Origin: JAGNLV01 sp964612145
GTDB taxonomy: Bacteria > Zixibacteria > MSB-5A5 > GN15 > FEB-12
Assembly (NCBI GenBank): GCA_964612145.1
Contig: CAZTBP010000017.1
Span: 32,067 to 96,066 of the forward strand
Length of the DNA: 64,000 bases
Reading direction: 5' to 3'
Shown: in pieces, positions 9,389 through 17,987 of the stretch
How the letters are laid out: each line of letters starts with the position of its first letter
How positions within the stretch are numbered: position 1 is the first letter of the stretch
Notes under the pieces: model-generated
Told to the model about the DNA's origin: nothing
Seen by the model: only the letters and a program-made list of their open reading frames with translations
The model's database searches: none
Translations under genes and position numbers: made by a program

Positions 9389-10179
9389 TTAAGCCCGATT
9401 GCGTCGACACCCGCGTCACTCGAAAACTCAATCTCGATAACGATTATTTTGCCCTCACCCTCGGAGGCTATCATCGCACCGGCGACTCCCACCCGGGCCA
9501 GTTTGTCCAGGTCAAACTACCCGGCAGCGAGATCCTCTTCCGGCGACCAATGTCGATCGCCGCCGTGCATCCCGACTCCGGCGAACTGGACATCATCTTC
9601 AAGGTCTTCGGCCGGGGTACCCGACTCATGGGCGACCTTCACCACGGCGACATTGTCAACATCCTGGGACCGCTCGGCAAACCGTTTACCCGCCCCAAAG
9701 ACAACGAGACCGTCGTCATGGTCGCCGGCGGCGTCGGATTTCCGCCGCTGTATTTCCTGGCCGAATCATTAATCCGCGAAGGCTACGACCCCAAACAAAT
9801 CGAATTTTTCTACGGTGGACGGTCCGCAGCCGACATCCTCTACCAGGATCGCATCCGGCAGCTCGACGTCAATTTCCGGCCCATCACTGAAGACGGTTCT
9901 CTTGGCCCCAGGGGCCTCGTGACCGAACCACTCATTGCCTTCATCCGCGAGAACCGCCAAAGCAATCTCAAGCTGTACTCCTGCGGACCTGAACCGATGC
10001 TCAAAGTTGTCAACGAAATCGGCATGGAATACAAAATTCGGGGCGAACTGTCTATGGAAGCGCCTATGCCGTGCGGTATCGGCGTATGCCTCGGCTGCGT
10101 CGTGCCTCGCTGCGACGGCGGCCACTCACGCGTCTGCATCGATGGCCCGGTATTCGAAATAGGGGAGATCAAGCTGTGA
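9385..10179 (+). CDS. pyrK: Dihydroorotate dehydrogenase electron transfer subunit
   Basis: PyrK is the FAD/[2Fe-2S] subunit that passes electrons from class 1B dihydroorotate dehydrogenase to NAD. The 264-residue protein has an FAD-binding barrel with LFRRPMSIA near residue 50, an NAD-binding half with MVAGGVGFPPLYFLAE near 115, and the C-terminal cluster loop CGIGVCLGCVVPRCDG plus a later Cys in RVCIDG, giving the four cluster ligands. The ATG at 9385 overlaps the previous stop by three bases and is preferred over an upstream in-frame GTG. The end overlaps pyrD by four bases, as expected for two subunits made in equal amounts. Confidence 0.95.
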   Translation: MIKPDCVDTRVTRKLNLDNDYFALTLGGYHRTGDSHPGQFVQVKLPGSEILFRRPMSIAAVHPDSGELDIIFKVFGRGTRLMGDLHHGDIVNILGPLGKPFTRPKDNETVVMVAGGVGFPPLYFLAESLIREGYDPKQIEFFYGGRSAADILYQDRIRQLDVNFRPITEDGSLGPRGLVTEPLIAFIRENRQSNLKLYSCGPEPMLKVVNEIGMEYKIRGELSMEAPMPCGIGVCLGCVVPRCDGGHSRVCIDGPVFEIGEIKL

Positions 10180-11093
10180 AACCGGATCTGCGCGTCACCA
10201 TGGCCGGCGTCGAATTCGCCAATCCGATTATGACCGCCTCCGGTTGCTGCGGCTACGGCGAGGAACTGGCCGACCTGTACCCGCTCAGTTCCCTCGGCGC
10301 TCTGGTCACCAAGAGCATCACCGAAAAACCCCGCCTCGGTCACCCGCCGCCCCGAACCGCCGAATGCTCGGCCGGCATGCTCAACGCCATCGGCCTGGCC
10401 AATGTCGGTATCGACAAATTTATCGAAGAGAAACTTCCGTTCCTGCAAAATCAGGACACGAAAATAATCGTCAATGTCGCCGGCTCAACTCTCGAGGAAT
10501 ACGTTAGCATCTGCGAGCGCCTCGCCGAACACGACCGGGTGGACATGATTGAACTCAACATCAGCTGCCCCAACGTCGATGTCGGCGGCATCGAATTCGG
10601 CTCCAACCCGACCATGACCGAACAGATCGTCTCCGCAGTCAAACGCGTATTCCCCAGACCGGTGGTCGCTAAACTATCCCCAAACGTCACCCACATCGTC
10701 GACATCGCCAAAGCCGCCGAACAGGGCGGTGCCGATGTCCTGTCACTGATAAACTCGCTGGTCGGCACCGCCGTCGATATCGAAACCTGGCGACCGAGAC
10801 TGACCAACAACAAAGGCGGTCTGACCGGCCCCTGCATTAAACCAATTGCGCTGGCCATGGTCGATGCCGTTTATAACAACTGCGACCTGCCGATTATCGC
10901 CATTGGCGGTATCGCCACACCGGCTGATGCGATTGAGTTCATCCTATGTGGTGCAACCGCCTTCCAGGTCGGCACAGCCCTGTTTATCGAACCACAGGCG
11001 CCCCTAACCATAGCTCAAGGTCTCAGGGAGTACGTGCAGCGCAAAGGTCTGTCGTCTATTAACGAACTCAGGGGGAAGGTGAGGAAATACTGA
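10176..11093 (+). CDS. pyrD: Dihydroorotate dehydrogenase, class 1B catalytic subunit
   Basis: The FMN subunit that oxidises dihydroorotate to orotate in pyrimidine synthesis. The 305-residue product starts at GTG 10176, overlapping the pyrK stop. Visible family stretches are NPIMTASGCCGYGEE at the N-terminus, KSITEKPRLGHPPPR (flavin and substrate loop), ELNISCPNVDVGG with the class 1 catalytic Cys, and IAIGGIATPADAIEFILCGATAFQVGTA near the C-terminus, reported here in part. The next gene, pyrF, starts on the last base of this stop codon. Partnering with PyrK identifies it as the NAD-linked class 1B form. Confidence 0.95.
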   Translation: MKPDLRVTMAGVEFANPIMTASGCCGYGEELADLYPLSSLGALVTKSITEKPRLGHPPPRTAECSAGMLNAIGLANVGIDKFIEEKLPFLQNQDTKIIVNVAGSTLEEYVSICERLAEHDRVDMIELNISCPNVDVGGIEFGSNPTMTEQIVSAVKRVFPRPVVAKLSPNVTHIVDIAKAAEQGGADVLSLINSLVGTAVDIETWRPRLTNNKGGLTGPCIKPIALAMVDAVYNNCDLPIIAIGGIATPADAIEFILCGATAFQVGTALFIEPQAPLTIAQGLREYVQRKGLSSINELRGKVRKY

Positions 11094-12106
11094 TGAATGC
11101 TCTGGATAAAATCCTCAAAGCCCAGTCAAAAAATAACTCCATGATCTGCGTCGGCCTCGATCTCGATCCCAAACGCATGCCCGCCGACTACAGCAAGAAC
11201 ACCAAGGGCATGTTCGACTTCGCCATGCAGATCATCGAGGCCACCGCGGACCAGGTCGCCGCCTTTAAACCAAACATCGCCTTCTACGAATCACTCGGCG
11301 GCGAGGGAATCTCCCTTCTGGGACAAATTGTCAAACGCATCCCGAAAGACATCCCCGTAATTCTCGATGCCAAACGGGGCGACATCGGCAACACCGCCTC
11401 CCACTACGCCGAAGCGATCTTCGGCCAGATGGATGCCGACTGGGTCACCCTCAACCCGTACATGGGCTACGATTCCCTGCGGCCATTCCTTGAGAACAAA
11501 GAAAAAGGCGCCTTTATCCTTTGCCTGACATCCAACACCGGCTCCAAAGACTTCCAGACTCTCATGGTCGACGGCAAACCGCTCTACAAAGTCGTTGCCG
11601 AAAAAGTCGCCTACTGGAACAAAGCCAAAAACCTCGGCCTCGTAGTCGGCGCAACCGCCCCCGAACAACTCACTGAAATCCGCGCCGTCGCCGACGATAT
11701 GCCGCTGCTGATCCCCGGCGTCGGCGCCCAGGGCGGCTCACTGGAAAAAGCTGCCATCAACGGTACCGACAATTTCCAGAAACCGGCCCTGATCAATGTC
11801 TCCCGCTCGGTCCTCTACGCGTCATCAGGCACCGATTTTGCCAAAAAAGCACGCGAAGAAGTCATGCGTCTGAATCAAGCTGTCAGTGATTTGCGAGAAG
11901 GGAAAGAGCCTGAATCGAACAACCAGCAATCGCCCCGGCAAAGTCATCAGCAACAAAACGACCAGCGGCCCCCGCAACACGCCCAACCCGATCAAAACCA
12001 GCCCCGGCAGGACCAGGACCAGCCGCAACAGCAGCAAGGTTCACCGCAGCATCATGGCGGACAACAGCCGCCTCCTCAATCAGATTCAAACGACAGGCGA
12101 GAGTAA
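11093..12106 (+). CDS. pyrF: Orotidine-5'-phosphate decarboxylase, type 2, with Gln-rich C-terminal tail
   Basis: Catalyses OMP to UMP, the last step of UMP synthesis. The core (about residues 1-275) shows ICVGLDLDPKRMP, the catalytic ILDAKRGDIGNTA, and the phosphate-gripper region LIPGVGAQGG, as in the longer type 2 enzymes. Beyond residue about 276 comes a tail of some 60 residues made almost only of Gln, Pro, Asn, Asp, His and Arg, which is not part of the enzyme fold and is unusual for a metabolic enzyme. The 3' end overlaps the convergent GNAT gene by 31 bases. It is the last gene of the pyrK-pyrD-pyrF run. Confidence 0.92.
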   Translation: MNALDKILKAQSKNNSMICVGLDLDPKRMPADYSKNTKGMFDFAMQIIEATADQVAAFKPNIAFYESLGGEGISLLGQIVKRIPKDIPVILDAKRGDIGNTASHYAEAIFGQMDADWVTLNPYMGYDSLRPFLENKEKGAFILCLTSNTGSKDFQTLMVDGKPLYKVVAEKVAYWNKAKNLGLVVGATAPEQLTEIRAVADDMPLLIPGVGAQGGSLEKAAINGTDNFQKPALINVSRSVLYASSGTDFAKKAREEVMRLNQAVSDLREGKEPESNNQQSPRQSHQQQNDQRPPQHAQPDQNQPRQDQDQPQQQQGSPQHHGGQQPPPQSDSNDRRE

Positions 12107-12666
12107 ATATATCCCTCGTGGAAATCGCCGTCCTGAAAATAATGGTCGCGTAAAACGGCGTCCCGCGAAAACCCCGCACTCTCCAACAGCTTCACCGCAG
12201 CGGCGTTAAACGACGCCGTCTGGGCGTGCACCTTGTTGATCCCCCTGAACCGAAAAAAGTACTCGCAAATCAGGTCAACGGCCGCCTTCGCATGCCCCTT
12301 GCGGCGCTCATCAGGATCAATCGATACCCCCAACTCCACCGAACGATTCAGTGGATTATAGTCAAACATACTGACAAAACCGACCAGCGTGTTATCCGAC
12401 TTGCGCACAATGGCAAAACGCTCCTGGTCCGGATATCTCTCAGAAATCTTCTTCGCTGCCTCAACCGCCTGCGCCGGGGTCTTAAACTTCATCGGGCGTG
12501 AACTCAACGTCTGGAGGCCGCTCTGCAGCCGCCACAACTGAAAACTTGCAAAATCATCCGGCGCCGCCGGCCGCAAATAGATCTTTTTACCGATCAGGTT
12601 GGGATCGGTAGGGAGGACTTTATCCGATGCCACACTAGCTTCTCCGTGTTTGAAATTCTCTTCCAC
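12076..12666 (-). CDS. GNAT family N-acetyltransferase (RimJ/RimL type)
   Basis: A 196-residue acetyltransferase. After about 25 variable residues, KKIYLRPAAPDDFASF starts the GNAT fold. The acetyl-CoA loop is in SIDPDERRKGHAKAAVDL (the R/Q-x-x-G-x-A/G pattern appears as RRKGHA), and GINKVHAQTASFNAAAVKLLESAGF is the RimJ/RimL-type C-terminal half, cited in part. Possible substrates are ribosomal-protein N-termini or small amines; none can be named. It lies downstream of tpx but is separated from it by a terminator hairpin, so it likely has its own promoter. It converges on and overlaps the end of pyrF. Confidence 0.87.
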   Translation of the reverse strand: MEENFKHGEASVASDKVLPTDPNLIGKKIYLRPAAPDDFASFQLWRLQSGLQTLSSRPMKFKTPAQAVEAAKKISERYPDQERFAIVRKSDNTLVGFVSMFDYNPLNRSVELGVSIDPDERRKGHAKAAVDLICEYFFRFRGINKVHAQTASFNAAAVKLLESAGFSRDAVLRDHYFQDGDFHEGYIYSRLSFESD

Positions 12667-12696
12667 AGTTAATCACCATACCACCCTCACCATCAA

Positions 12697-12727
12697 CAAA
12701 AAAAGAACCACGCCGAATAAGCGTGGT
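12697..12727 (-). terminator. Rho-independent terminator after tpx
   Basis: Read on the minus strand, ACCACGC pairs with GCGTGGT across a seven-base loop and is followed by a T-rich run (TTCTTTTTTTG). It lies 35 bases beyond the tpx stop. Confidence 0.8.
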
Positions 12728-12761
12728 CCTCAGCAAACGCTGTGAATTGCAAAATGAGACC

Positions 12762-13283
12762 TTACTTGTCCTTCGCTTCCTCCAGCGCGGCCATCGCCTT
12801 GTCATAATCCGGCTCAGTACCGATATCATCGACGATTTCCATGTGCTTTATCGTGTCATCTTTGTCCACCACGATCACTGCCCGTGACAAAAGCCGAAGT
12901 TCCTGGATCTTTAGGCCGAAATTCTCACCGAATGCCATATCCTTATAATCCGACACCAGCTTCATAGAATCGATATTGTTCTCTTTGGCAAAACGCGCCT
13001 GGGCAAACGGAAGGTCAGCCGACACGGCATAGCCCTCGACATCGCCACCCATTTCCGACACCATCTTGTCGAATCTTACCGTCTGTTTGCTGCAGAGCGA
13101 CGTATCCAGCGACGTTACTACCGAGATCAAACGCAGTTTACCGGCCGATTCAGAGAGCTTGTGCGCCGTCATATCAGTGTTGATCACTTGCGCATCGGGT
13201 GCCTTATCACCCGCTTTCACCTGCGTTCCTTCCAGTGTCAGCGGAGTACCTTTCATCTGCACCGTTCTCATATCACCTTTCAT
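12762..13283 (-). CDS. tpx: Thiol peroxidase (Tpx family peroxiredoxin) with a single cysteine
   Basis: A 173-residue Tpx. Recognisable stretches are VVTSLDTSLCSKQTVRF, with the peroxidatic Cys in the T-x-x-C position, and SADLPFAQARF, followed by TEPDYDKAMAAL. Start at 13283 is chosen because an AAGGAG sits 11 bases upstream; an ATG four codons later is the more usual family start. Classical Tpx carries a resolving Cys right after the AQxRF motif; here that position is Ala, and the protein has only one Cys. It would therefore need an external thiol for recycling, or act as a 1-Cys enzyme. It reduces peroxides in cytoplasm or periplasm; no signal peptide is seen. Confidence 0.9.
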   Translation of the reverse strand: MKGDMRTVQMKGTPLTLEGTQVKAGDKAPDAQVINTDMTAHKLSESAGKLRLISVVTSLDTSLCSKQTVRFDKMVSEMGGDVEGYAVSADLPFAQARFAKENNIDSMKLVSDYKDMAFGENFGLKIQELRLLSRAVIVVDKDDTIKHMEIVDDIGTEPDYDKAMAALEEAKDK

Positions 13284-13378
13284 AGTCGAACACACTCCTT
13301 TGGGTCCTCGAAGTTTCAAATGCCTTCCTCACTCTCTCAACAAAGTATCTCCGGTGAATGTTCAGTTGATTGCACACA

Positions 13379-13411
13379 CAAAAAAAGCCCGCCGCAATAC
13401 GCGGCGGGCTT
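13379..13411 (-). terminator. Rho-independent terminator after the PEP-CTERM gene
   Basis: On the minus strand AAGCCCGCCGC pairs perfectly with GCGGCGGGCTT over a five-base loop, followed by a run of T. It is 36 bases past the PEP-CTERM gene stop and also insulates tpx. Confidence 0.9.
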
Positions 13412-13446
13412 ATCTGAAGCTTATAACTTACTTGCGTCGGGCAGCT

Positions 13447-14109
13447 TTACTTTTTCAGTCGCTTGCGAACGGCCACACCGGCCAGACCAAGACCAAACAG
13501 AAGCATCGTACCCGGCTCAGGAATCGGTTCCTGACCGGTCACCGTGTTAGGACGCTGCGCCAGCAGGAACGGCAGATTCTCGCTGGTGTGGTTCCGAAGG
13601 CCGAAGCTGATCACATCAGTGCCGCCGGCGCCCGAAACGGTGCCGTCAAAGAAATCCATGTAGTCACGGCCGCCGAACTCGTCATCGATACGGCTCGCGA
13701 AAGCATCCGACGTACGCGGGATACCGGAACCCTGGGCAAACGAAAGGCCGTCAAACTCATTGGAGTGTGTGTAACCGGCCGGAACCCACGATTCCAGATC
13801 GCGATCATCATCATCATTTAACTGACCAGCGGGATCAAGCAGTTCCAGAGCCATGCGATTCCAGTCGATACCGGAATTGTTGGTGATGCGCTTGGTCACG
13901 GTGTAGTCAGTGTAATTCTCAAGTTCATCGAAAATCAGCACACCCATACCAGGGGCGCCCCAGGTCTCACCGATACTGATATCAGTACCGGAAATGGACC
14001 AACTGAAGTCAGTAATTCCCTGGTTGGAACTGTGCAGACCGACTGTCACGCCGAAGGACGAAGACGCCATCAAGGCGACCGCGGCGGTGAGAATAACAAG
14101 CTTTTTCAT
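13447..14109 (-). CDS. PEP-CTERM sorting domain protein
   Basis: A 220-residue exported protein. Residues 1-20 form a signal peptide (MKKLVILTAAVALMASSSFG). The C-terminus is a textbook PEP-CTERM signal: PEPGTMLLFGLGLAG, a hydrophobic helix, then the basic end VRKRLKK. Such proteins are handled by exosortase (XrtA/EpsH) and end up anchored or released at the cell surface, often with exopolysaccharide. The middle is beta-rich and Asp/Gly/Asn-rich, with no recognised domain. Start ATG 14109 has GGAG upstream. A sigma-54-type promoter lies 55 bases upstream and a strong terminator follows, so it is a single-gene unit. Confidence 0.9.
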   Translation of the reverse strand: MKKLVILTAAVALMASSSFGVTVGLHSSNQGITDFSWSISGTDISIGETWGAPGMGVLIFDELENYTDYTVTKRITNNSGIDWNRMALELLDPAGQLNDDDDRDLESWVPAGYTHSNEFDGLSFAQGSGIPRTSDAFASRIDDEFGGRDYMDFFDGTVSGAGGTDVISFGLRNHTSENLPFLLAQRPNTVTGQEPIPEPGTMLLFGLGLAGVAVRKRLKK

Positions 14110-14163
14110 TGTTGAAGTCTCCAACTTTAATGATTATTGTTCACGGTTGTGACCCATACTCTC

Positions 14164-14179
14164 GCAACAAGTGTGCCAA
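14164..14179 (-). promoter_or_regulatory. Putative sigma-54 (-24/-12) promoter of the PEP-CTERM gene
   Basis: The minus strand reads TTGGCACACTTGTTGC, matching the RpoN consensus TGGCAC-N5-TTGC with exactly ten bases between GG and GC. Transcription would begin near 14152, leaving about 43 bases of leader before the ATG at 14109. PEP-CTERM genes in other bacteria are known to be under RpoN with PrsK/PrsR control, which makes the match more credible. Confidence 0.6.
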
Positions 14180-14818
14180 AAGTGAACAGCATAAAGTTCG
14201 ATAGGCGTTAAGCTATTGATTGACAATTAATTACAGCAACCAACGAATTTGCACTGTAGACTTTTCTCCGTCACTCCCTCCCAACCACTGTCCAGATTCC
14301 TGACACCCCCTCCCAGACCACCAATCAAGACCTTGCAAGTCAATCAGTTAGAACTCACCCCGAAAACCTGATTTGCATCCGTTGTCCAGACTCTGGACAC
14401 CTTACACACGCTTCCGCTCACAACCCTTGCTCTGTCCCCAAAATCTCGCTTCTGCCAATAACTACGGCATATCGAGCTTCCTGAACAACATCCGCCGCTT
14501 TGCGGCCCATCAGGCCTGCTGCGACCGGGGCCGCAAACTCCCGCGCCCCACCAAAAACCAGATTTCACGCTTTTTTGTCCTATGTATTCCGGGCTCACAG
14601 CTGCCACCGGCCCATCTCACCGTTTTCACACGGACGAACTTTTCACTTCTTCTTCAGCCACGGCGCCGGCTGCGATGTCCCCGTCGAACCCAATGGCGCC
14701 GGCCGCTATGTCCCGCATACCAAAACTCATAAAACCGTCCACAACAACCAGATGCCGACCGAGGCCGCCATCCGACGCATGCTCACTGTCGTCTACCCCT
14801 GAGCCGACTGCCGGAATT
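14180..14818. other. Long non-coding stretch, possible decayed coding remnants
   Basis: No convincing gene. A small inverted repeat (TGTCCAG-ACT-CTGGACA, 14378-14394 region) has a weaker relative about 95 bases upstream. The last 150 bases hold an open plus-strand frame ending at 14802 with plausible codon use (for example NGAGRYVPHTKTH), but it lacks a convincing start and matches no family I know. It may be the 3' remnant of a lost gene. Confidence 0.3.
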
Positions 14819-17503
14819 CTATCTCTTCGCCAGCTCCCGCAACACCATGTGAAGGATCCCGCCGTTACGGTAATAGTCAACTTCCACCGGCGTATCCAGC
14901 CGGGCAATCATGTCAAACGACTTTTCGCCATCCTCGCTCAGTGCCTTGACCGTTACCTTCTGCTTCGGCTTCAAATCATTGCTCAAATCGGCAATCGTAA
15001 ACAGCTCGTGACCGGTCAGATTCAGTGTCTCACGGTTCTGACCTTCCTCAAACTGCAACGGAAGCACCCCCATCCCCACCAAATTCGACCGGTGAATCCG
15101 CTCGAAACTTTCCGCCAGCACCGCCTTAATCCCCAACAGGTTAGTACCCTTGGCAGCCCAGTCGCGCGAGGAACCCATCCCGTAATCCTTGCCGGCCAGC
15201 ACAATCAATGGAATGTCCTCCTCCTGGTACTTCATCGCCGCATCATATATCGACATCGGCTCGCCCGATGGCAGGTGGATCGTCACACCACCCTCCGTAC
15301 CCGGCGCCAGGTGGTTCCGCAGACGGATATTGGCAAACGTCCCGCGCGTCATCACCCGATCATTGCCGCGCCGCGACCCATACGAGTTGAAATCCGCAAA
15401 CTGCACCCCGTTCTCAAGCAGATATTTGCCCGCCGGGCTGTCAGCCTTGATCGCACCCGCCGGCGAAATATGGTCGGTCGTAATCGAATCACCCACCATC
15501 ACCAGCACCCGCGCATCATTGATCGCCTCAATATCACCCGCCTCCGGACCCATATCAACGAAGAACGGCGGCTCCTGGATATACGTCGAATCCGAATTCC
15601 ACTCATACAACTCGCTCTCCGGCGACTTGATACGGTTCCACCGCTCGTTCCCGGTGAACACCGCCTGGTACTCCTCACGGAACAACTCCGGCGTAATCGA
15701 CCCACCGATCGCATCGAGGACCTCCTGCTGCGACGGCCAGATATCTTTCAGGTACACGTCATTCCCGTCGCCATCCTGCCCGATCGGTTCCTTGACCAGG
15801 TTAATGTCGGTCGTACCCGCAATCGCATACGCCACCACCAGCGGGGGAGAGGCCAGGTAGTTCGCTTTTGTATGCGGATTGACCCGCCCCTCAAAATTCC
15901 GGTTGCCCGACAGCACCGCCGAAACCACCAGATCCCCCTCCTCGATGGCCTTGACTACCGGTTCCGGCAGCGGCCCCGAGTTGCCAATACACGTCGTACA
16001 CCCGAAACCGACATTGTGGAACCCTAACTTCTTCAGCGGCTCTATTAACTCCGCTTTCTCCAGATAGTCTATCACCACCCGCGACCCCGGCGCCAGCGAA
16101 GTCTTCACCCACGGCTTCGCTGTCAGTCCCTTTTCGACCGCCCTCTTCGCCACCAGCCCGGCCGCCATCAATACAAACGGATCGGAAGTATTTGTACACG
16201 ATGTAATCGCCGCAATCACCACCGCGCCGTGTCCGATCTCCGCATTGTAGCCGTTGCGAACCGGGGCCGTCTTCCTCAGGTCGGCGGCTTCCAGCGCAAA
16301 CCCGCGATCCTTGGTCGACTTGGTCAGCGCCGCCTCGAACTCCTCTTTCATCGCCGAAAGCGCTACCCGATCCTGCGGACGTTTCGGCCCGGCCAGCGAC
16401 GGCTCCACCGTCGAGATATCCAGCCGCAGACTCTCCGTAAATGTCGGCGCTTTCGAACCCGCCTCGCGGAACAGACCCTGCTCCTTGGTGTACGCCTCGA
16501 CCACGTCGATCTCTTCCTGCCGACGGCCCGTCATCCGAAGATACTCCAGCGTCAAATTGTCAATCGGGAAGAACCCCATCGTCGCTCCATACTCCGGTGC
16601 CATGTTGGCGATCATTGCCTTGCTCGGCAACGGCAGCGTGTCCAGCGCCTCACCGTAAAACTCGACAAACTTGCCGACCACACCTTTCGCCCGAAGCATC
16701 TGGGTGACTGTCAGCACCAGATCCGTACCCGTCGTTCCTTCCGAAAGCTTCCCGGTCAGTTCAAACCCGATAACCTCCGGCGTCAGCATATAAATCGGCT
16801 GGCCCAGCATGACCGCCTCGGCCTCGATCCCACCGACTCCCCAGCCGACCACCCCCAGCCCGTTGATCATCACCGTATGCGAGTCGGTCCCGACCAGCGA
16901 ATCCGGCATCGCCACCCCGTCCTGCACCAGCACACCCTTGCCCAGATACTCAAGATTGACCTGGTGGCAGATCCCGGTCGCCGGCGGCACGACCCGAAAA
17001 TTGGAAAACGCTTTCTGACCCCAGTGCAAAAACTCATACCGCTCGGCGTTGCGCTCGAACTCCTTTTCCATATTGAAATTCAGCGCGTCATCGCTGGCGA
17101 ACTTATCTACCTGCACACTATGGTCGATCACCAGGTCGACCGGCACCAACGGGTTGATCTTTTTCGGGTCACCGCCCATCCTGTCCATCGCCGAGCGAAG
17201 CGCCGCCAGATCCACCACCGCCGGCACGCCGGTAAAATCCTGAAGCAGCACCCGGGCCGGCTTGAACGGCAATTCCGTCTCACCGACACTCTTGGCGTCA
17301 TACTTGGCCAGTTGCGTGACATCATCCTCGCGAATCACGTGCCCGTCGAGATTGCGCAGGGCGCTCTCCAGCAGAACCTTGATCGAGTACGGCATCGTAT
17401 CAATCCGGTTGCCCTTCACCGCTTTGTCCAGCGCGTCGAGGCGGTACATATCGTAGGAATTGTCTTTGGTTTTGAGCTGAGCTTTGGCATTAAACGGGTC
17501 CAT
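14819..17503 (-). CDS. acnA: Aconitate hydratase A
   Basis: An 894-residue monomeric aconitase interconverting citrate and isocitrate in the TCA cycle, close to the usual AcnA length. The [4Fe-4S] ligands are present in TSCTNTSDP and in FGCTTCIGNSGP. Catalytic stretches include GTDSHTVMINGLGVVGWGVGG (cited in part), SYGSRRGNDRVMTRGTF, and in the C-terminal swivel domain AGKDYGMGSSRDWAAKG. Start ATG 17503 has GGAGG 9 bases upstream. It is not in an operon. This intact enzyme is a useful contrast with the degenerate LeuC/LeuD-like pair at 43-48 kb. Confidence 0.97.
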   Translation of the reverse strand: MDPFNAKAQLKTKDNSYDMYRLDALDKAVKGNRIDTMPYSIKVLLESALRNLDGHVIREDDVTQLAKYDAKSVGETELPFKPARVLLQDFTGVPAVVDLAALRSAMDRMGGDPKKINPLVPVDLVIDHSVQVDKFASDDALNFNMEKEFERNAERYEFLHWGQKAFSNFRVVPPATGICHQVNLEYLGKGVLVQDGVAMPDSLVGTDSHTVMINGLGVVGWGVGGIEAEAVMLGQPIYMLTPEVIGFELTGKLSEGTTGTDLVLTVTQMLRAKGVVGKFVEFYGEALDTLPLPSKAMIANMAPEYGATMGFFPIDNLTLEYLRMTGRRQEEIDVVEAYTKEQGLFREAGSKAPTFTESLRLDISTVEPSLAGPKRPQDRVALSAMKEEFEAALTKSTKDRGFALEAADLRKTAPVRNGYNAEIGHGAVVIAAITSCTNTSDPFVLMAAGLVAKRAVEKGLTAKPWVKTSLAPGSRVVIDYLEKAELIEPLKKLGFHNVGFGCTTCIGNSGPLPEPVVKAIEEGDLVVSAVLSGNRNFEGRVNPHTKANYLASPPLVVAYAIAGTTDINLVKEPIGQDGDGNDVYLKDIWPSQQEVLDAIGGSITPELFREEYQAVFTGNERWNRIKSPESELYEWNSDSTYIQEPPFFVDMGPEAGDIEAINDARVLVMVGDSITTDHISPAGAIKADSPAGKYLLENGVQFADFNSYGSRRGNDRVMTRGTFANIRLRNHLAPGTEGGVTIHLPSGEPMSIYDAAMKYQEEDIPLIVLAGKDYGMGSSRDWAAKGTNLLGIKAVLAESFERIHRSNLVGMGVLPLQFEEGQNRETLNLTGHELFTIADLSNDLKPKQKVTVKALSEDGEKSFDMIARLDTPVEVDYYRNGGILHMVLRELAKR

Positions 17504-17555
17504 GGTGCGACCTCCGGTCGGTATCTGGCGAACGTTTATTTTGTGTTTTCGGTTG

Positions 17556-17580
17556 TGTCAAAACCGTTGTGGTTTTGACA
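17556..17580. repeat. Dispersed hairpin repeat, copy C
   Basis: TGTCAAAACC and GGTTTTGACA form a perfect ten-base stem over GTTGT. It belongs to the same family as the hairpins at 21501-21525 and 22038-22062. It lies in the acn upstream region, 53 bases from the start codon. Confidence 0.6.
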
Positions 17581-17693
17581 AGTCTACTGCAGGTCACCCA
17601 TCCGGGTGGATGACTCCGGGCTGCCCGGCCACCGCACGCCACCCTGTGTGGAATCGAAGGGTGACGACGACCGGTCAAACCGCCCCGAAAATG

Positions 17694-17717
17694 TCATTCC
17701 TGCGAAAGCAGGAATCT
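17694..17717. repeat. Palindromic intergenic repeat (ATTCCTGC-GAAA-GCAGGAAT)
   Basis: An eight-base perfect stem with a GAAA tetraloop, flanked by GTC and CTAC. Very similar sequences (CATTCCTGCGAAAGCAGGAATC) occur as dispersed repeats in many bacterial genomes and recall the Neisseria dRS3 element. The rest of 17504-17987 contains no gene I can support. Confidence 0.5.
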
Positions 17718-17987
17718 ACTCCTCGGATTTGTGAAGATATACACAAAACACCGGGTTGTAAAGAAGACTGAATCTTTTCAGCTCACCCCAGGCAAAATCA
17801 CATTGCTCGATCTCCCAATCGTCATTATCTTGTTCCTGTACCGGTCGAACCGAACTCGAGCCGCAAAAACCGCCGGGGACATACTGACTTTACTTCACGT
17901 GTTCGGTCTCGACCAGCTTTACTACACGACCGGCCGGCTCTGCACCAAACCTGACCGGCCCCGCCAGAAAATTACAAGGAGGTTCAT

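Noticed and set aside
14582..17578. Long plus-strand open frames (481 and 449 codons) opposite aconitase
   Set aside because: They are antisense to acnA, are rich in His, Arg and Pro, and match no family. They are by-products of the codon use of the real gene.
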